From contig JAZDLC010000484.1 of assembly GCA_043802345.1 (NCBI GenBank), forward strand, positions 1 through 19,728: a stretch of 19,728 nt of DNA, in the 5' to 3' direction. Origin of the DNA: JAZDLC01 sp043802345. GTDB lineage: Bacteria > Planctomycetota > B15-G4 > JADJEK01. Shown piece after piece: positions 6,572-14,257 of this stretch (positions are counted from its first letter, which is position 1; each line of letters starts with the position of its first letter). The translations under genes and the position numbers were made by a program. The notes beneath the pieces are model-generated. The model did not search any database, was not told the origin of the DNA, and was given only the letters and a program-made list of their open reading frames with translations.

Positions 6572-9500
6572 CCAAGATCGAACTGCACGGCTTCAAGTCG
6601 TTCGCCGACAAGACCGAACTCGAGATCGGGAAGGGTGTCACCTGTCTCGTCGGACCGAACGGGTGCGGGAAGTCGAATATCGTCGACGCGGTCAAGTGGA
6701 CTCTGGGCGAGCAGCGGGTCTCCGCCCTTCGCGGCGATCAGATGGCGGATGTCATCTTCAAGGGGAACGGCCGGCGTCCCGCCATGGGATTCGCGGAAGT
6801 GACGCTGCTGTTCAATAACGAGGCCGGAGAGCTGCCGATTGACGCGGCGGAGGTCGCGATCACCAGACGCCTGCTCAGGACCGGGGAGAGCGGGTACCTG
6901 ATCAACCGCAGGCCGTGCCGGCTGAAGGACATCCGGGAGCTGTTCGTCGACACGGGACTGGGACAGAACGCGTATTCGGTGCTGGAGCAGGGGCGGATCG
7001 ACGCGGTCCTCAGCGCGAACTCGCAGCAGCGTCGCGCGGTGTTCGAGGAGGCGGCCGGGATCCAGCGCTTCCGGATGCGGAAGCGGGAAGCATCGCACAA
7101 GCTGGAGAAGGTGGATCAGAACCTGCTGCGAGTCGCGGACCTGATTGATGAGCTCGAGAAGCGGGTTCGCTCGCTGAGGATTCAGGCTGGCCGGGCCAGG
7201 TCGTACGTGGCGCTGTCGGACCGGCTGACCGAGCTTCGGACCACGCAGTTCCTGAGCGCGGGCGCGGAACTGGCGGCGGAGGCGGAGGAGCTGGCGGCAC
7301 AGCTCGCGGAAGCCGGGACGCTGGACCGGGAGCGGGGAGAGCAGTTGGCGGAGGCCACGCGGGCGGTGGAAGAAGCCGATGCGGAGGCGCGGGTTCTCAG
7401 GGAGTCCGTGGCCAGGCAGAAGCAGATCAGGGTGGAGGCGAAGGCGGAGCTGGAGAACGCGGATCTGCGCAAGGCCACCTTGCAGCGCGTCGAGTCGGAG
7501 GCCAGGCAGTCGGGAGAAATCCGGGAGGGGCAGGCGCGGGATCTGGAGCGCGAGGGCCGGAAGCGGAGCGCCGAGATTCGGGAGCTGGAGGTTGCCCTGG
7601 AAGAGCTGCTCTCGGAGCTGCGGGAGGCGGAGCAGGTGGCGGCCGAGGGGCGGGAGGCCTTGAACCGGCGCCGGGCGGAGCTCACCCAGAGGGACCAGGC
7701 CATCTCGCGTCTGGGAATGCAGATCGTCGAGTGGGCTGACAGGGAGCTGGCCCTTTCCAACACCATCGCCTCGCTCGACTCGAGGGCTCTCGGACTGTCC
7801 TCCTCGAGAGAGAGACTAGTGCGCCGCGAAGCCGAGATTTCCGGGCTGCTGGAGCGGGACCGGATCGAGGCGCAAGATGTCGAGGGACGCCTCTCGCGGC
7901 TGGGCCGGGAGGCCGCGGCCGGGGTGCGTTCGGTTGCGGAGGCCCGGGCGGAACTGGCGCGGCGCGAGGAGACGGGGCGGGAGTTCCGTGGCAGGATCTC
8001 GGCCGTGGTGGCGGAAATCTCGGGCAAGCAGTCCCGCCGGGAGACGCTGGATGGCGTGATCGAGAAGATGGAGGGCGTGGAGGAGGGGGCAAGGGCCCTG
8101 GTCAAGGCGGCCAGGCAGGATTCCCAGCAGCTTCCGGGAGTCCGGGGGCTTCTGGCGGAGCTGTTGCCTGTTGCAAGGGATCGGGCCCGCGCGGTGGATG
8201 CAGCGCTGGGTCATCTCGCGGTCGCGGTGGTGGTGGAGGACCGGGCGGCCCTGGAGCGCTGCCTGAGCTTCCTGCGCGAGAACGGCCAGGGGGCGGCGAC
8301 CTTCCTGGTGTTGGACCGAACCGCCCCCGTTGCGCTCGCGACCGGTGGGCCGGGAGAGCCGCTGGTCCCCGGCGTCGAAATCTCGCCTCACCTGACCGAA
8401 CTGTTCCAGTCGCTCCTTGGCGGCGTGCGCATGGTCGAGCAGGAGGCCGACCTGTTCGAGAATCTGGGCACGGGACGCTTTCTGGTGACCCGGGAGGGGG
8501 CGCGCCTGGAGTCGACCGGAGCCTTCACCGACCGTCCAAAGAGACGGTCGATCGGCTTCGTGGAGCGCATGGTCGAGCGAGACCAGCTCGCGACCGAGGT
8601 CCTCGCGCTGAAGGCCAATCTCCTCCGACTCCAGGAGGAGGAGGCGAGAGTCGGCGCGGAGATCACGGAGTGGACCGCTGTGCTGCAGGAGAGCGAGCTG
8701 AACCGGCAGCAGCTCGAGTCCGGCATTCAGGAGAGTCGTTCGAACGTCGAGCGTCTGCGGGATCGGGCCGCGATCTACCGGCGAGAACTGACTGTCAGCG
8801 CGCATGAGCGGCTGGAATTCGAGCGGGATTCGAAACTGGTGGCTCAGAACCGCGAGGCGACGGCGAGCCGGCTCCTGGCAGAGCGTGCCAGCCGGCGGAA
8901 CGCCGAGTCGGAGCGCTCGAAACTCGTGGCGGAGCGAGAGTTGGCCGGCGAGGCCGTGGATGAGCTTGCGGCCGCTGAGGCTTCCTCCGCGCAGGAGGCG
9001 GTGCGTCTCAGGGAGCGGGAGCGGGGAGTCCGCAGCGAGCTGACGCTGCTGCGGCGGGGTCTGGAGGAGATGGACGCCGGTCTCGGGCGGATCCGCTCCG
9101 AGCGGGCAGAGCTGGCCAGGAAGGCCGAGCAGGCCGCGGGTGAATGGCGTCAACTGGACGAGCGCATCACATCGCTGCTGGAGCAGGATGTGGCTGCCGG
9201 AGAGCATCTGGCCGCATCGATCGAGCGGGAGGAGCAGGGGCAGCTGGCACTGGTGCGGGCGCGGGAACGGGCGATGGAGGCCGCCGAGGCCCGGGAGACG
9301 GCGCGCCAGGAGGTTCACGATCTGCAGCTGCAGGAGCGGGGCCTCTTGACCAGCCGGGAGGCCCTGCGCGAGAGGGCTCGGGAGGAGATCTCCCTGGACA
9401 TCGACCAGGAGTTCGCGGAGTTCGATCCTTCCTCGGCACCGGCCAGCGAAGAGGTCGCGGCCGAGATCAGTTCGGTACGGGATAAGATCTCTCGCATCGG

Positions 9501-10110
9501 CAACGTGAATCTGGACGCGATTCACGAACTGGAGGAAGTGGAGGCGCGTCTGACGTTCCTCGTGGGAGAGAAGCAGGATCTGGACAGGTCCCGCAAGTCG
9601 CTGGAGGCGGCCATTGCCGAGATGGACTCTGTCTCGAGGGTCCGCTTCCTGGAGACCTTCGAGGAGGTTCGCGGCCATTTCAAGACGCTCTTCCGGAAGC
9701 TCTTCCACGGGGGCAGGGCAGACATCCAGCTCGAAGAAGGCGTGGACGTTCTGGAGGCGGGTATCGACATCATCGCCGCACCGCCGGGGAAGGACGCCCG
9801 CTCGATCACACTGCTTTCGGGTGGAGAGCGGACACTGACCGCGGTCGGGCTCCTCTTCGCCCTGTTCAAGGCGAAGCCGGCTCCCGTCGCGATTCTGGAT
9901 GAGGTCGACGCGGCGCTGGACGAGGAGAACACGGAGCGGTTCTGCAGCCTGCTCGACGAGTTCGTCGCCTCTTCTCAGTTCATGATCGTGACCCACTCCA
10001 AGCGCACCATGAGCCACGCGGATACCATCTTCGGCGTGACCATGGAAGAAAGCGGGATCTCCAAGCGGGTCGGCATCTGCCTGGAGGAGTACGAGGAGCG
10101 AGTCGCCTGA
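6562..10110 (+). CDS. smc: Chromosome segregation protein SMC
   Basis: 1182 aa, normal for bacterial SMC, the ATPase that compacts and helps segregate the chromosome with ScpA and ScpB. The N-terminal head begins MHLTKIELHGFKSFADKTEL and has a Walker A at residues 31-38 (GPNGCGKS). Two long Glu/Arg/Ala-rich coiled-coil arms flank a globular hinge at about 514-650 (VRGLLAELLPVARDRARAVD). The C-terminal head has the ABC signature LLSGGERTL (from 1084), Walker B with D1113-E1114 (VAILDEVDAALDE) and the switch histidine in IVTHSKRTM. The ATG lies 10 nt inside the preceding ATP-cone gene, which indicates translational coupling. scpA and scpB are not in the window. The unusual point is its operon with nrdR. 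Confidence 0.98.
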   Translation: MHLTKIELHGFKSFADKTELEIGKGVTCLVGPNGCGKSNIVDAVKWTLGEQRVSALRGDQMADVIFKGNGRRPAMGFAEVTLLFNNEAGELPIDAAEVAITRRLLRTGESGYLINRRPCRLKDIRELFVDTGLGQNAYSVLEQGRIDAVLSANSQQRRAVFEEAAGIQRFRMRKREASHKLEKVDQNLLRVADLIDELEKRVRSLRIQAGRARSYVALSDRLTELRTTQFLSAGAELAAEAEELAAQLAEAGTLDRERGEQLAEATRAVEEADAEARVLRESVARQKQIRVEAKAELENADLRKATLQRVESEARQSGEIREGQARDLEREGRKRSAEIRELEVALEELLSELREAEQVAAEGREALNRRRAELTQRDQAISRLGMQIVEWADRELALSNTIASLDSRALGLSSSRERLVRREAEISGLLERDRIEAQDVEGRLSRLGREAAAGVRSVAEARAELARREETGREFRGRISAVVAEISGKQSRRETLDGVIEKMEGVEEGARALVKAARQDSQQLPGVRGLLAELLPVARDRARAVDAALGHLAVAVVVEDRAALERCLSFLRENGQGAATFLVLDRTAPVALATGGPGEPLVPGVEISPHLTELFQSLLGGVRMVEQEADLFENLGTGRFLVTREGARLESTGAFTDRPKRRSIGFVERMVERDQLATEVLALKANLLRLQEEEARVGAEITEWTAVLQESELNRQQLESGIQESRSNVERLRDRAAIYRRELTVSAHERLEFERDSKLVAQNREATASRLLAERASRRNAESERSKLVAERELAGEAVDELAAAEASSAQEAVRLRERERGVRSELTLLRRGLEEMDAGLGRIRSERAELARKAEQAAGEWRQLDERITSLLEQDVAAGEHLAASIEREEQGQLALVRARERAMEAAEARETARQEVHDLQLQERGLLTSREALRERAREEISLDIDQEFAEFDPSSAPASEEVAAEISSVRDKISRIGNVNLDAIHELEEVEARLTFLVGEKQDLDRSRKSLEAAIAEMDSVSRVRFLETFEEVRGHFKTLFRKLFHGGRADIQLEEGVDVLEAGIDIIAAPPGKDARSITLLSGGERTLTAVGLLFALFKAKPAPVAILDEVDAALDEENTERFCSLLDEFVASSQFMIVTHSKRTMSHADTIFGVTMEESGISKRVGICLEEYEERVA

Positions 10111-10142
10111 GGCTTCCAGGTGTTCGCGAAGAAGTTCCCGCC

Positions 10143-10188
10143 GGTCCAGGCGCGTCCATGCCGTCCAGGCCGTCCATGCCGTCCAGGC
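10143..10188 (+). repeat. 9-bp minisatellite, five units
   Basis: Five near-identical 9-mers follow the pattern CGTCCA(G/T)GC at 10143, 10153, 10162, 10171 and 10180. The first has GG in place of CG, and one extra G separates the first and second units. G and T alternate at the variable base, so the higher-order unit is 18 bp. It lies 33 bp after the smc stop. Array length probably varies between strains, but nothing suggests a function. Confidence 0.85.
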
Positions 10189-10203
10189 AAGAGCGGATCC
10201 CTG

Positions 10204-10247
10204 AAAAAGAGAAACCGCCGGCTCGCTTCAGCGCGCCGACGGTTCTC
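10204..10247 (-). terminator. Intrinsic terminator on the minus strand
   Basis: A hairpin spans 10209-10247 with a TTCA loop (10227-10230). It has 3 + 4 + 8 base pairs interrupted by two single mismatches and one bulged A. On the minus strand the stem is followed at once by five U (the A-run at 10204-10208). On the + strand no U-tract follows, so it does not look like a terminator for smc. It implies transcription entering from the right on the minus strand, where the only candidate is the small open frame at 10343-10522 or an RNA without a protein. Confidence 0.65.
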
Positions 10248-10342
10248 AGAAGAAAAGAGCTAGAGGGGAACTCCGGGAAAAGGGGAAGAAGGGGAGAAGA
10301 GTTTTACACCGTAGCAGGCAACCCACTAGCTCAGTTTATCAT

Positions 10343-10522
10343 TCAGTTGTTCTTGAGGGCAGTTGTTCTTGAGGGCGCTTCCTGAGGCTCCCAGCTCGAG
10401 ATCCACTTCCGGACCTTCGCGCCGGAGGCTTCTTTCAGCTCCGCTATGACTCTAGCGCACTCCAGGCATGAGGCAAGCTGAACCAAGAAAAATGTACGTC
10501 TTTTGGAACAAGAATGGTTCAT
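10343..10522 (-). CDS. Possible small protein, unrecognised
   Basis: A 59-aa frame from an ATG at 10522 (minus strand) to a TGA at 10345-10343. It overlaps the first 9 bp of the acyltransferase gene in the opposite direction. The inner part, CLECARVIAELKEASGAKV then RKWISSWEP, has a plausible helix and a CxxC pair. It uses mostly G/C third bases like real genes here, but the first 15 codons and the end are less typical. There is no clear ribosome binding site. A strong minus-strand terminator about 100 bp beyond its stop is the main argument for transcription. It may equally be chance or the remnant of a larger gene. I recognise no family. Confidence 0.25.
   Translation of the reverse strand: MNHSCSKRRTFFLVQLASCLECARVIAELKEASGAKVRKWISSWEPQEAPSRTTALKNN
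10345..10376 (+). repeat. 16-bp perfect tandem duplication
   Basis: AGTTGTTCTTGAGGGC occurs twice head to tail (10345-10360 and 10361-10376). It lies over the 3' end of the possible minus-strand small ORF. Because 16 is not a multiple of three, the duplication would have shifted any reading frame through it. It is probably a recent slippage event. Confidence 0.9.
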
Positions 10523-11446
10523 GAACGAACACGCATCCGGACCCTGTTCGAGTATTCGGCCATCCGGGGTGTGCTGGGGGCGGTCCGGATCCTCCCCCCC
10601 CGCCTGGCGTTCTGGCTCACGGACCGGATGGGGGATCTTGCCTACCACCTTGATCGGGAGCATCGGCTGGTCGCGCAGAAGAATCTGGCGGCTGTTTTCG
10701 GGGGTGCGGCGGAGGATCAGGAACACCGGCGCCGGGCCCGCATGGTTTTCCGGCACTTCATGCGCGTGGCGGCGGAATTCGCGCTTTTGCCGCGGCTGAT
10801 CGAGAAGCGGGGTCTCGAGGATGTGATCCAGATCGAGGGGCGACAGAATGTCGAACAGGCGCTGTCGCTGGGCAAGGGTGTGATCGTCTTCACCGGGCAT
10901 GTCGGGAACTGGGAGGTAGTTGCGGCGGCGGCCGAACCCCTCGGCCTCAAGCTCCACAGCGTGGGCCGGACCATGGATAATCATCTGCTGGACCGGTTCT
11001 TGACCCGGGAGCGGACCCGGTATGCCCGTTCCGTGATCCCGAAGGAGGGCGGCCTGCGGGAGATCGTGCGTGTCTTGCGTTCAGGTGAGGCAGTCGCCAT
11101 GCTCCTGGATCAGCATGCCGGGCGGAGCGGAATCGATGTTGATTTCCTGGGGCGTCCCGCCTCCACGTTTCGGGCAGCAGCGGAGCTCTCGGTCCGATTC
11201 GGTCTGCCTTTGCTCGGTGGCTTCGGTGTTCGCGTGGACGACTCTCCCAGGTTCAAGTTGACCTTCGATCCGCCCTTGTTGCCCGTGCCCGGGGCGGACA
11301 AGAACCAGGAAGTGCGGCGTCTCACCCAGGCGGCCAGCGACGCCATTGCTGAACGTGTGATGAGCCATCCGGAACAGTGGAACTGGCTGCACCGGCGCTG
11401 GCGCAAGAAGAAGAAACGCAAGTCGAAGCAGGAGAGCAGATTGTGA
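10514..11446 (+). CDS. LpxL/LpxM-family lysophospholipid acyltransferase
   Basis: 310 aa, the usual size for the HtrB/LpxL family of acyl-ACP-dependent acyltransferases that add secondary fatty acids to lipid A at the inner membrane. The catalytic HX4E motif is H129-VGNW-E134 (in VIVFTGHVGNWEV). Downstream family blocks are present: MLLDQHAGRSGIDVDFLGRP, then ELSVRFGLPLL and EQWNWLHRRWRKKKKRK at the C terminus. The N terminus is amphipathic rather than a clear membrane helix, and the very basic tail suits membrane-surface binding. It starts the operon with the next two genes, overlapping the following GTG by 4 nt. The hldE linkage supports an LPS role. Which acyl chain or position it serves, and whether the acceptor is lipid A or another lipid, cannot be read from sequence. 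Confidence 0.9.
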   Translation: MVHERTRIRTLFEYSAIRGVLGAVRILPPRLAFWLTDRMGDLAYHLDREHRLVAQKNLAAVFGGAAEDQEHRRRARMVFRHFMRVAAEFALLPRLIEKRGLEDVIQIEGRQNVEQALSLGKGVIVFTGHVGNWEVVAAAAEPLGLKLHSVGRTMDNHLLDRFLTRERTRYARSVIPKEGGLREIVRVLRSGEAVAMLLDQHAGRSGIDVDFLGRPASTFRAAAELSVRFGLPLLGGFGVRVDDSPRFKLTFDPPLLPVPGADKNQEVRRLTQAASDAIAERVMSHPEQWNWLHRRWRKKKKRKSKQESRL

Positions 11447-12411
11447 GCGGTGAACAGGAGCCGATCGATCTGAGCCGGATCCGCACGGTGCCGCTCGAGA
11501 GCCGGCCCAGCCTGGTGGAGACCGGTTCGTTTGCGAAGGCGACGCTGCCGGGCCCCGCATTCGAGTCGTTGCTCGAGTCGATTCCGAGGATTCACGCCGG
11601 GAGTTCGTTCCGGGCGCTCGTGGCCGCCGTCGTCGCCGCGCGCCAGGCGGGGGCTCCGGTGATTCAGGGAATGGGAGCGCACGTCATCAAGGTCGGTTTG
11701 TCGCCGCTGGTGATCGACCTGCTGGAGCGGGGAGTGGTCACCGCGGTCGCTCTGAACGGCGCGGGGATCATCCATGACTTCGAGATCGCGGTGGTGGGCC
11801 GGTCGTCGGAGGATGTTGGAAAGGGGCTCGAGGACGGCAGCTTCGGTATGGCGCAGGAGACAGCCGAGCAGCTCAACCTGGCGGCGAAACAGGCGCAGGA
11901 GCGAGGCATCGGGCTGGGCCGCGCCGTGGGCGAGCGTCTCCTCGAACTCGATCCACCCCATGTTTCGCAGTCGATCCTGGCGACCTGCGCGCGCCTGAGG
12001 GTTCCGGCGACAGTGCACGTGGCACTGGGCACCGACATCATCCACATGCATGGGAACGCGGACGGGGCCGCCATCGGCGCCGCCAGCATGGCGGACTTCC
12101 GGCTGCTGGCCGGGGTGGTGTCACGCCTGAGCGGCGGCGTCTACCTGAACGTCGGTTCCGCGGTGATCCTTCCCGAGGTCTTTCTCAAGGCGCTGAATCT
12201 CGCGCGCAACGTGGGGCATGAAGTCTCCGGCTTCACCACCGCGAACATGGATCAGATCCGCCACTACCGCCCGAGGGTGAACGTTCTGTCGCGGCCGGGA
12301 GGGCAGGCGATCGAGCTGGTCGCGCATCATGAACTCCTGTACCCGCTGTTCCGGCTGGCGATCCTGAGCAGCATGGAGGCCGCGGGAACCGGCAAGGAGA
12401 AGAAGTCATGA
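11443..12411 (+). CDS. Deoxyhypusine synthase-like protein
   Basis: 322 aa from GTG 11443. I chose this start because the GTG overlaps the preceding TGA by 4 nt and AGGAG lies about nine bases upstream; a longer frame reaching 11377 lacks such support. The sequence has the look of the deoxyhypusine synthase fold: VVTAVALNGAGIIHDFEIAV, then LGTDIIHMHGNADGAAIG and a Lys-containing block VILPEVFLKALNLARN near the usual active-site region. True deoxyhypusine synthase modifies eIF5A, which bacteria lack, so the substrate here is unknown. Bacterial members have been linked to polyamine-type chemistry, but nothing here shows that. It lies between an LPS acyltransferase gene and hldE with 4-nt overlaps on both sides, which suggests an envelope-related role. 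The family call is by eye. Confidence 0.7.
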   Translation: MSGEQEPIDLSRIRTVPLESRPSLVETGSFAKATLPGPAFESLLESIPRIHAGSSFRALVAAVVAARQAGAPVIQGMGAHVIKVGLSPLVIDLLERGVVTAVALNGAGIIHDFEIAVVGRSSEDVGKGLEDGSFGMAQETAEQLNLAAKQAQERGIGLGRAVGERLLELDPPHVSQSILATCARLRVPATVHVALGTDIIHMHGNADGAAIGAASMADFRLLAGVVSRLSGGVYLNVGSAVILPEVFLKALNLARNVGHEVSGFTTANMDQIRHYRPRVNVLSRPGGQAIELVAHHELLYPLFRLAILSSMEAAGTGKEKKS

Positions 12412-13859
12412 CGGGAGGACTTGTTTCCATCGCCCACGGCGCGCGGCCGGTCACCATCGGCGTGGTGGGGGATTTGATCCTGGATCGTTACCTGCGCGGG
12501 GAGACCGAGCGAATCTCGCCGGAAGCGCCGATCCCGGTGCTACGGGTGATCGTGGAGGAAGTGCGGCTGGGCGGCGCCGGCAACGTGGTGGCCAACCTGC
12601 TTTCCATCGGGACCCGGGTCTGGGCCGCCGGCGTGGTCGGTGACGACGTCAGGGGAGCGCAGTTGCGGCAGTGTCTCTCGAATTCCGGGGCGGATGTGTC
12701 CGCCGTGGTGACCGATCCGAACCGGCCGACCATCGAAAAGACCCGGCTGATCGCGCGTAGTCAGCAGGTGCTCCGGTTCGATCGGGAAGACGTGACACCG
12801 CTCAGTCCCGCGGTGGACAGTCAACTCCGGGAGAGGATCGTCCGGGCGGCGGGAGATTCCGACCTGATCGTCGTCTCGGACTATGCCAAGGGAACGGTCA
12901 CGCCTGGCGTGCTGAAAGTCCTCCTCGAAACCGGGAAGAGGATCCTGGTCGATCCGAAGGGTTCGGACTACTCGATCTATCGCGGAGCCTTCGGGATCAC
13001 TCCGAACCGCGTCGAGGCAGAGGCCGCCACGCATATCCGCATCCGGGACGAGGAGTCGTTGGCCGCTGCCGCGGAGGCTCTGCTCGAGATCGTCGATGCC
13101 AGCATGGTGCTGATCACCCTGGGCGCGGATGGGATCTACTGCGCCCACAAGAATGGGCCTCCGTTCCACATTCACTCCGAGGCGCGGAAGGTGTTCGACG
13201 TGACCGGCGCGGGCGACACGGTGATCGCCCTGCTGGCGCGCTATCTGGCCGCGGGAGTCGCCCTGCCGGATGCGGTGCGCATCGCCAACGCGGGAGCCGG
13301 CCTGGTGGTGGGGCGTCTGGGCGCGGTTTCGGTCACGCTGACGGAACTGTATCGCTCGCTGCAAGACGACCAGGACGAACTGAGCGGCAAAGTCGTGGAG
13401 CGATCCGAGGCGGCCCGGATTGCCCGTGATCTCAAGGACGCGGGATTGCGCCTGGTCTTCACCAACGGCTGCTTCGACCTGCTGCACGCGGGTCACGCCA
13501 GGTATCTGGCCCAGGCCAAGGCCCAGGGAGATACGCTGATCATCGGCCTGAACGACGACGCTTCGGTGCAGCGCCTGAAAGGCAGCAGCCGGCCCCTGAT
13601 GCCGTTCGAGGACCGCGCGGCGATGCTCGCTTCGCTTGCGGTGGTCGACTTCGTGGTGCCGTTTGGCGAGGACACGCCGGAGGAGTTGATCCGGGAGATC
13701 ACGCCGGATGTGCTGGTGAAAGGGGAGGACTGGAAGGAGAAGGGTGCAGTGGGGGCGGAATGGGTCGAGCAGCATGGGGGACGGGTGTTCTTTGCGCCGC
13801 TCTTGGAGGGGAGATCGACGTCGGGGTTGGTGAAGAGGATTCTCGAGTCTGAGAGTTGA
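12408..13859 (+). CDS. hldE: Bifunctional heptose 7-phosphate kinase / heptose 1-phosphate adenylyltransferase
   Basis: 483 aa, matching HldE (RfaE). Residues ~15-325 are a ribokinase/PfkB-type kinase (GVVGDLILDRYLRG, RISPEAPIPVL, and the anion hole and base DVTGAGD with D270) that phosphorylates heptose 7-phosphate at C1. Residues ~350-483 are a nucleotidyltransferase with FTNGCFDLLHAGH (H360-AG-H363) and VKGEDW, which makes ADP-heptose. The product feeds the LPS inner core, so this is good evidence for a heptose-containing envelope. Enteric HldE has the same domain order. ATG 12408 overlaps the previous stop by 4 nt. The gene ends 54 bp before the left arm of palindromic repeat copy 2, which may act as its transcription end. 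gmhA, gmhB and hldD are not in the window. Confidence 0.96.
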   Translation: MTGGLVSIAHGARPVTIGVVGDLILDRYLRGETERISPEAPIPVLRVIVEEVRLGGAGNVVANLLSIGTRVWAAGVVGDDVRGAQLRQCLSNSGADVSAVVTDPNRPTIEKTRLIARSQQVLRFDREDVTPLSPAVDSQLRERIVRAAGDSDLIVVSDYAKGTVTPGVLKVLLETGKRILVDPKGSDYSIYRGAFGITPNRVEAEAATHIRIRDEESLAAAAEALLEIVDASMVLITLGADGIYCAHKNGPPFHIHSEARKVFDVTGAGDTVIALLARYLAAGVALPDAVRIANAGAGLVVGRLGAVSVTLTELYRSLQDDQDELSGKVVERSEAARIARDLKDAGLRLVFTNGCFDLLHAGHARYLAQAKAQGDTLIIGLNDDASVQRLKGSSRPLMPFEDRAAMLASLAVVDFVVPFGEDTPEELIREITPDVLVKGEDWKEKGAVGAEWVEQHGGRVFFAPLLEGRSTSGLVKRILESES

Positions 13860-14257
13860 GGGGGAGTGTGTGCGGCAGGAGATGCTTGGTAGGGGTGGGG
13901 TTCTGGGAGGCTCGTCGGGAGGTTTCCCGGGCGGGCCGGGTTGGGGTGGATGACGTGTGCGCGCAGGGCGCGACGAACGCGCGTTGGTCGGCTGACGGGG
14001 GAGGCGATGCTGGGGAGTAGGCGTGGGGAGGTTGGGGTCCAGGGTGACTCCTGATTCCAGGGGGACCTCCGGCCCGCCCGGGAAACCTCCCGACGGAGCG
14101 ACCACGCTGCTGACCGATTCCTGAAGCTCGGTGCCGCACCACTTTCTTCAGCGTTCGCCGAATCGTGCCGCGTGATCTGCTCCTTCCTGGAAGATTCTTT
14201 GGGTTGCATCGTCTGATGGGGATGACAGCTTGTGCGGATCTCGGTGGGAGCGAGCAC
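13860..14257. other. Gene-free region after hldE, mostly repeat copy 2
   Basis: Nearly half of this interval is the palindromic element. The remaining 14100-14257 holds no gene I can support. Open minus-strand frames run through the repeat and hldE, and they are Pro/Arg-rich shadows. The only other visible signal is the ribosome binding site at 14244-14250 for the next gene. Confidence 0.65.
13913..14095 (+). repeat. Palindromic dispersed element, copy 2
   Basis: The arms 13913-13939 and 14069-14095 are perfect inverted repeats over 27 bp, and GCTC/GAGC can extend the stem beyond one bulged base (13910-13913 with 14096-14099, in place of the outermost pair). The loop is 129 nt, identical in length to copy 1 (72-260). 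Blocks shared with copy 1 are GGGCGGGCCGGG (13929-13940), GGGCGCGACGAACG (13966-13979), GGGTCCAGGGTGACTCCTG (14035-14053) and CCGGCCCGCCC (14069-14079), at spacings that agree to within one base. Weaker similarity continues to the left as far as about 13884. The outer stem reads GTCGGGAGGTTTCCC against its complement, unrelated in detail to copy 1 yet fully paired. The element lies 54 bp after hldE in the same orientation as copy 1 relative to the window. Confidence 0.9.

Larger units (their letters stand above)
10111..10513. other. Intergenic region between smc and the acyltransferase gene
   Basis: About 400 bp without a certain gene. In order it holds a 9-bp minisatellite (10143-10188), an intrinsic terminator pointing to the minus strand (10204-10247), a polypurine tract on the + strand (about 10248-10301), a 16-bp tandem duplication (10345-10376) and a small minus-strand open frame (10343-10522). 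The last ~60 bp before 10514 are AT-richer than the surroundings and probably contain the promoter of the downstream envelope operon, although I cannot assign hexamers with confidence. Confidence 0.6.

Noticed and set aside
7816..10017. 733-aa open frame on the minus strand
   Set aside because: It lies wholly within smc on the opposite strand. Its Leu/Gln/His/Arg-rich composition is what antisense of a Glu/Arg/Leu-rich coiled coil gives in high-GC DNA.
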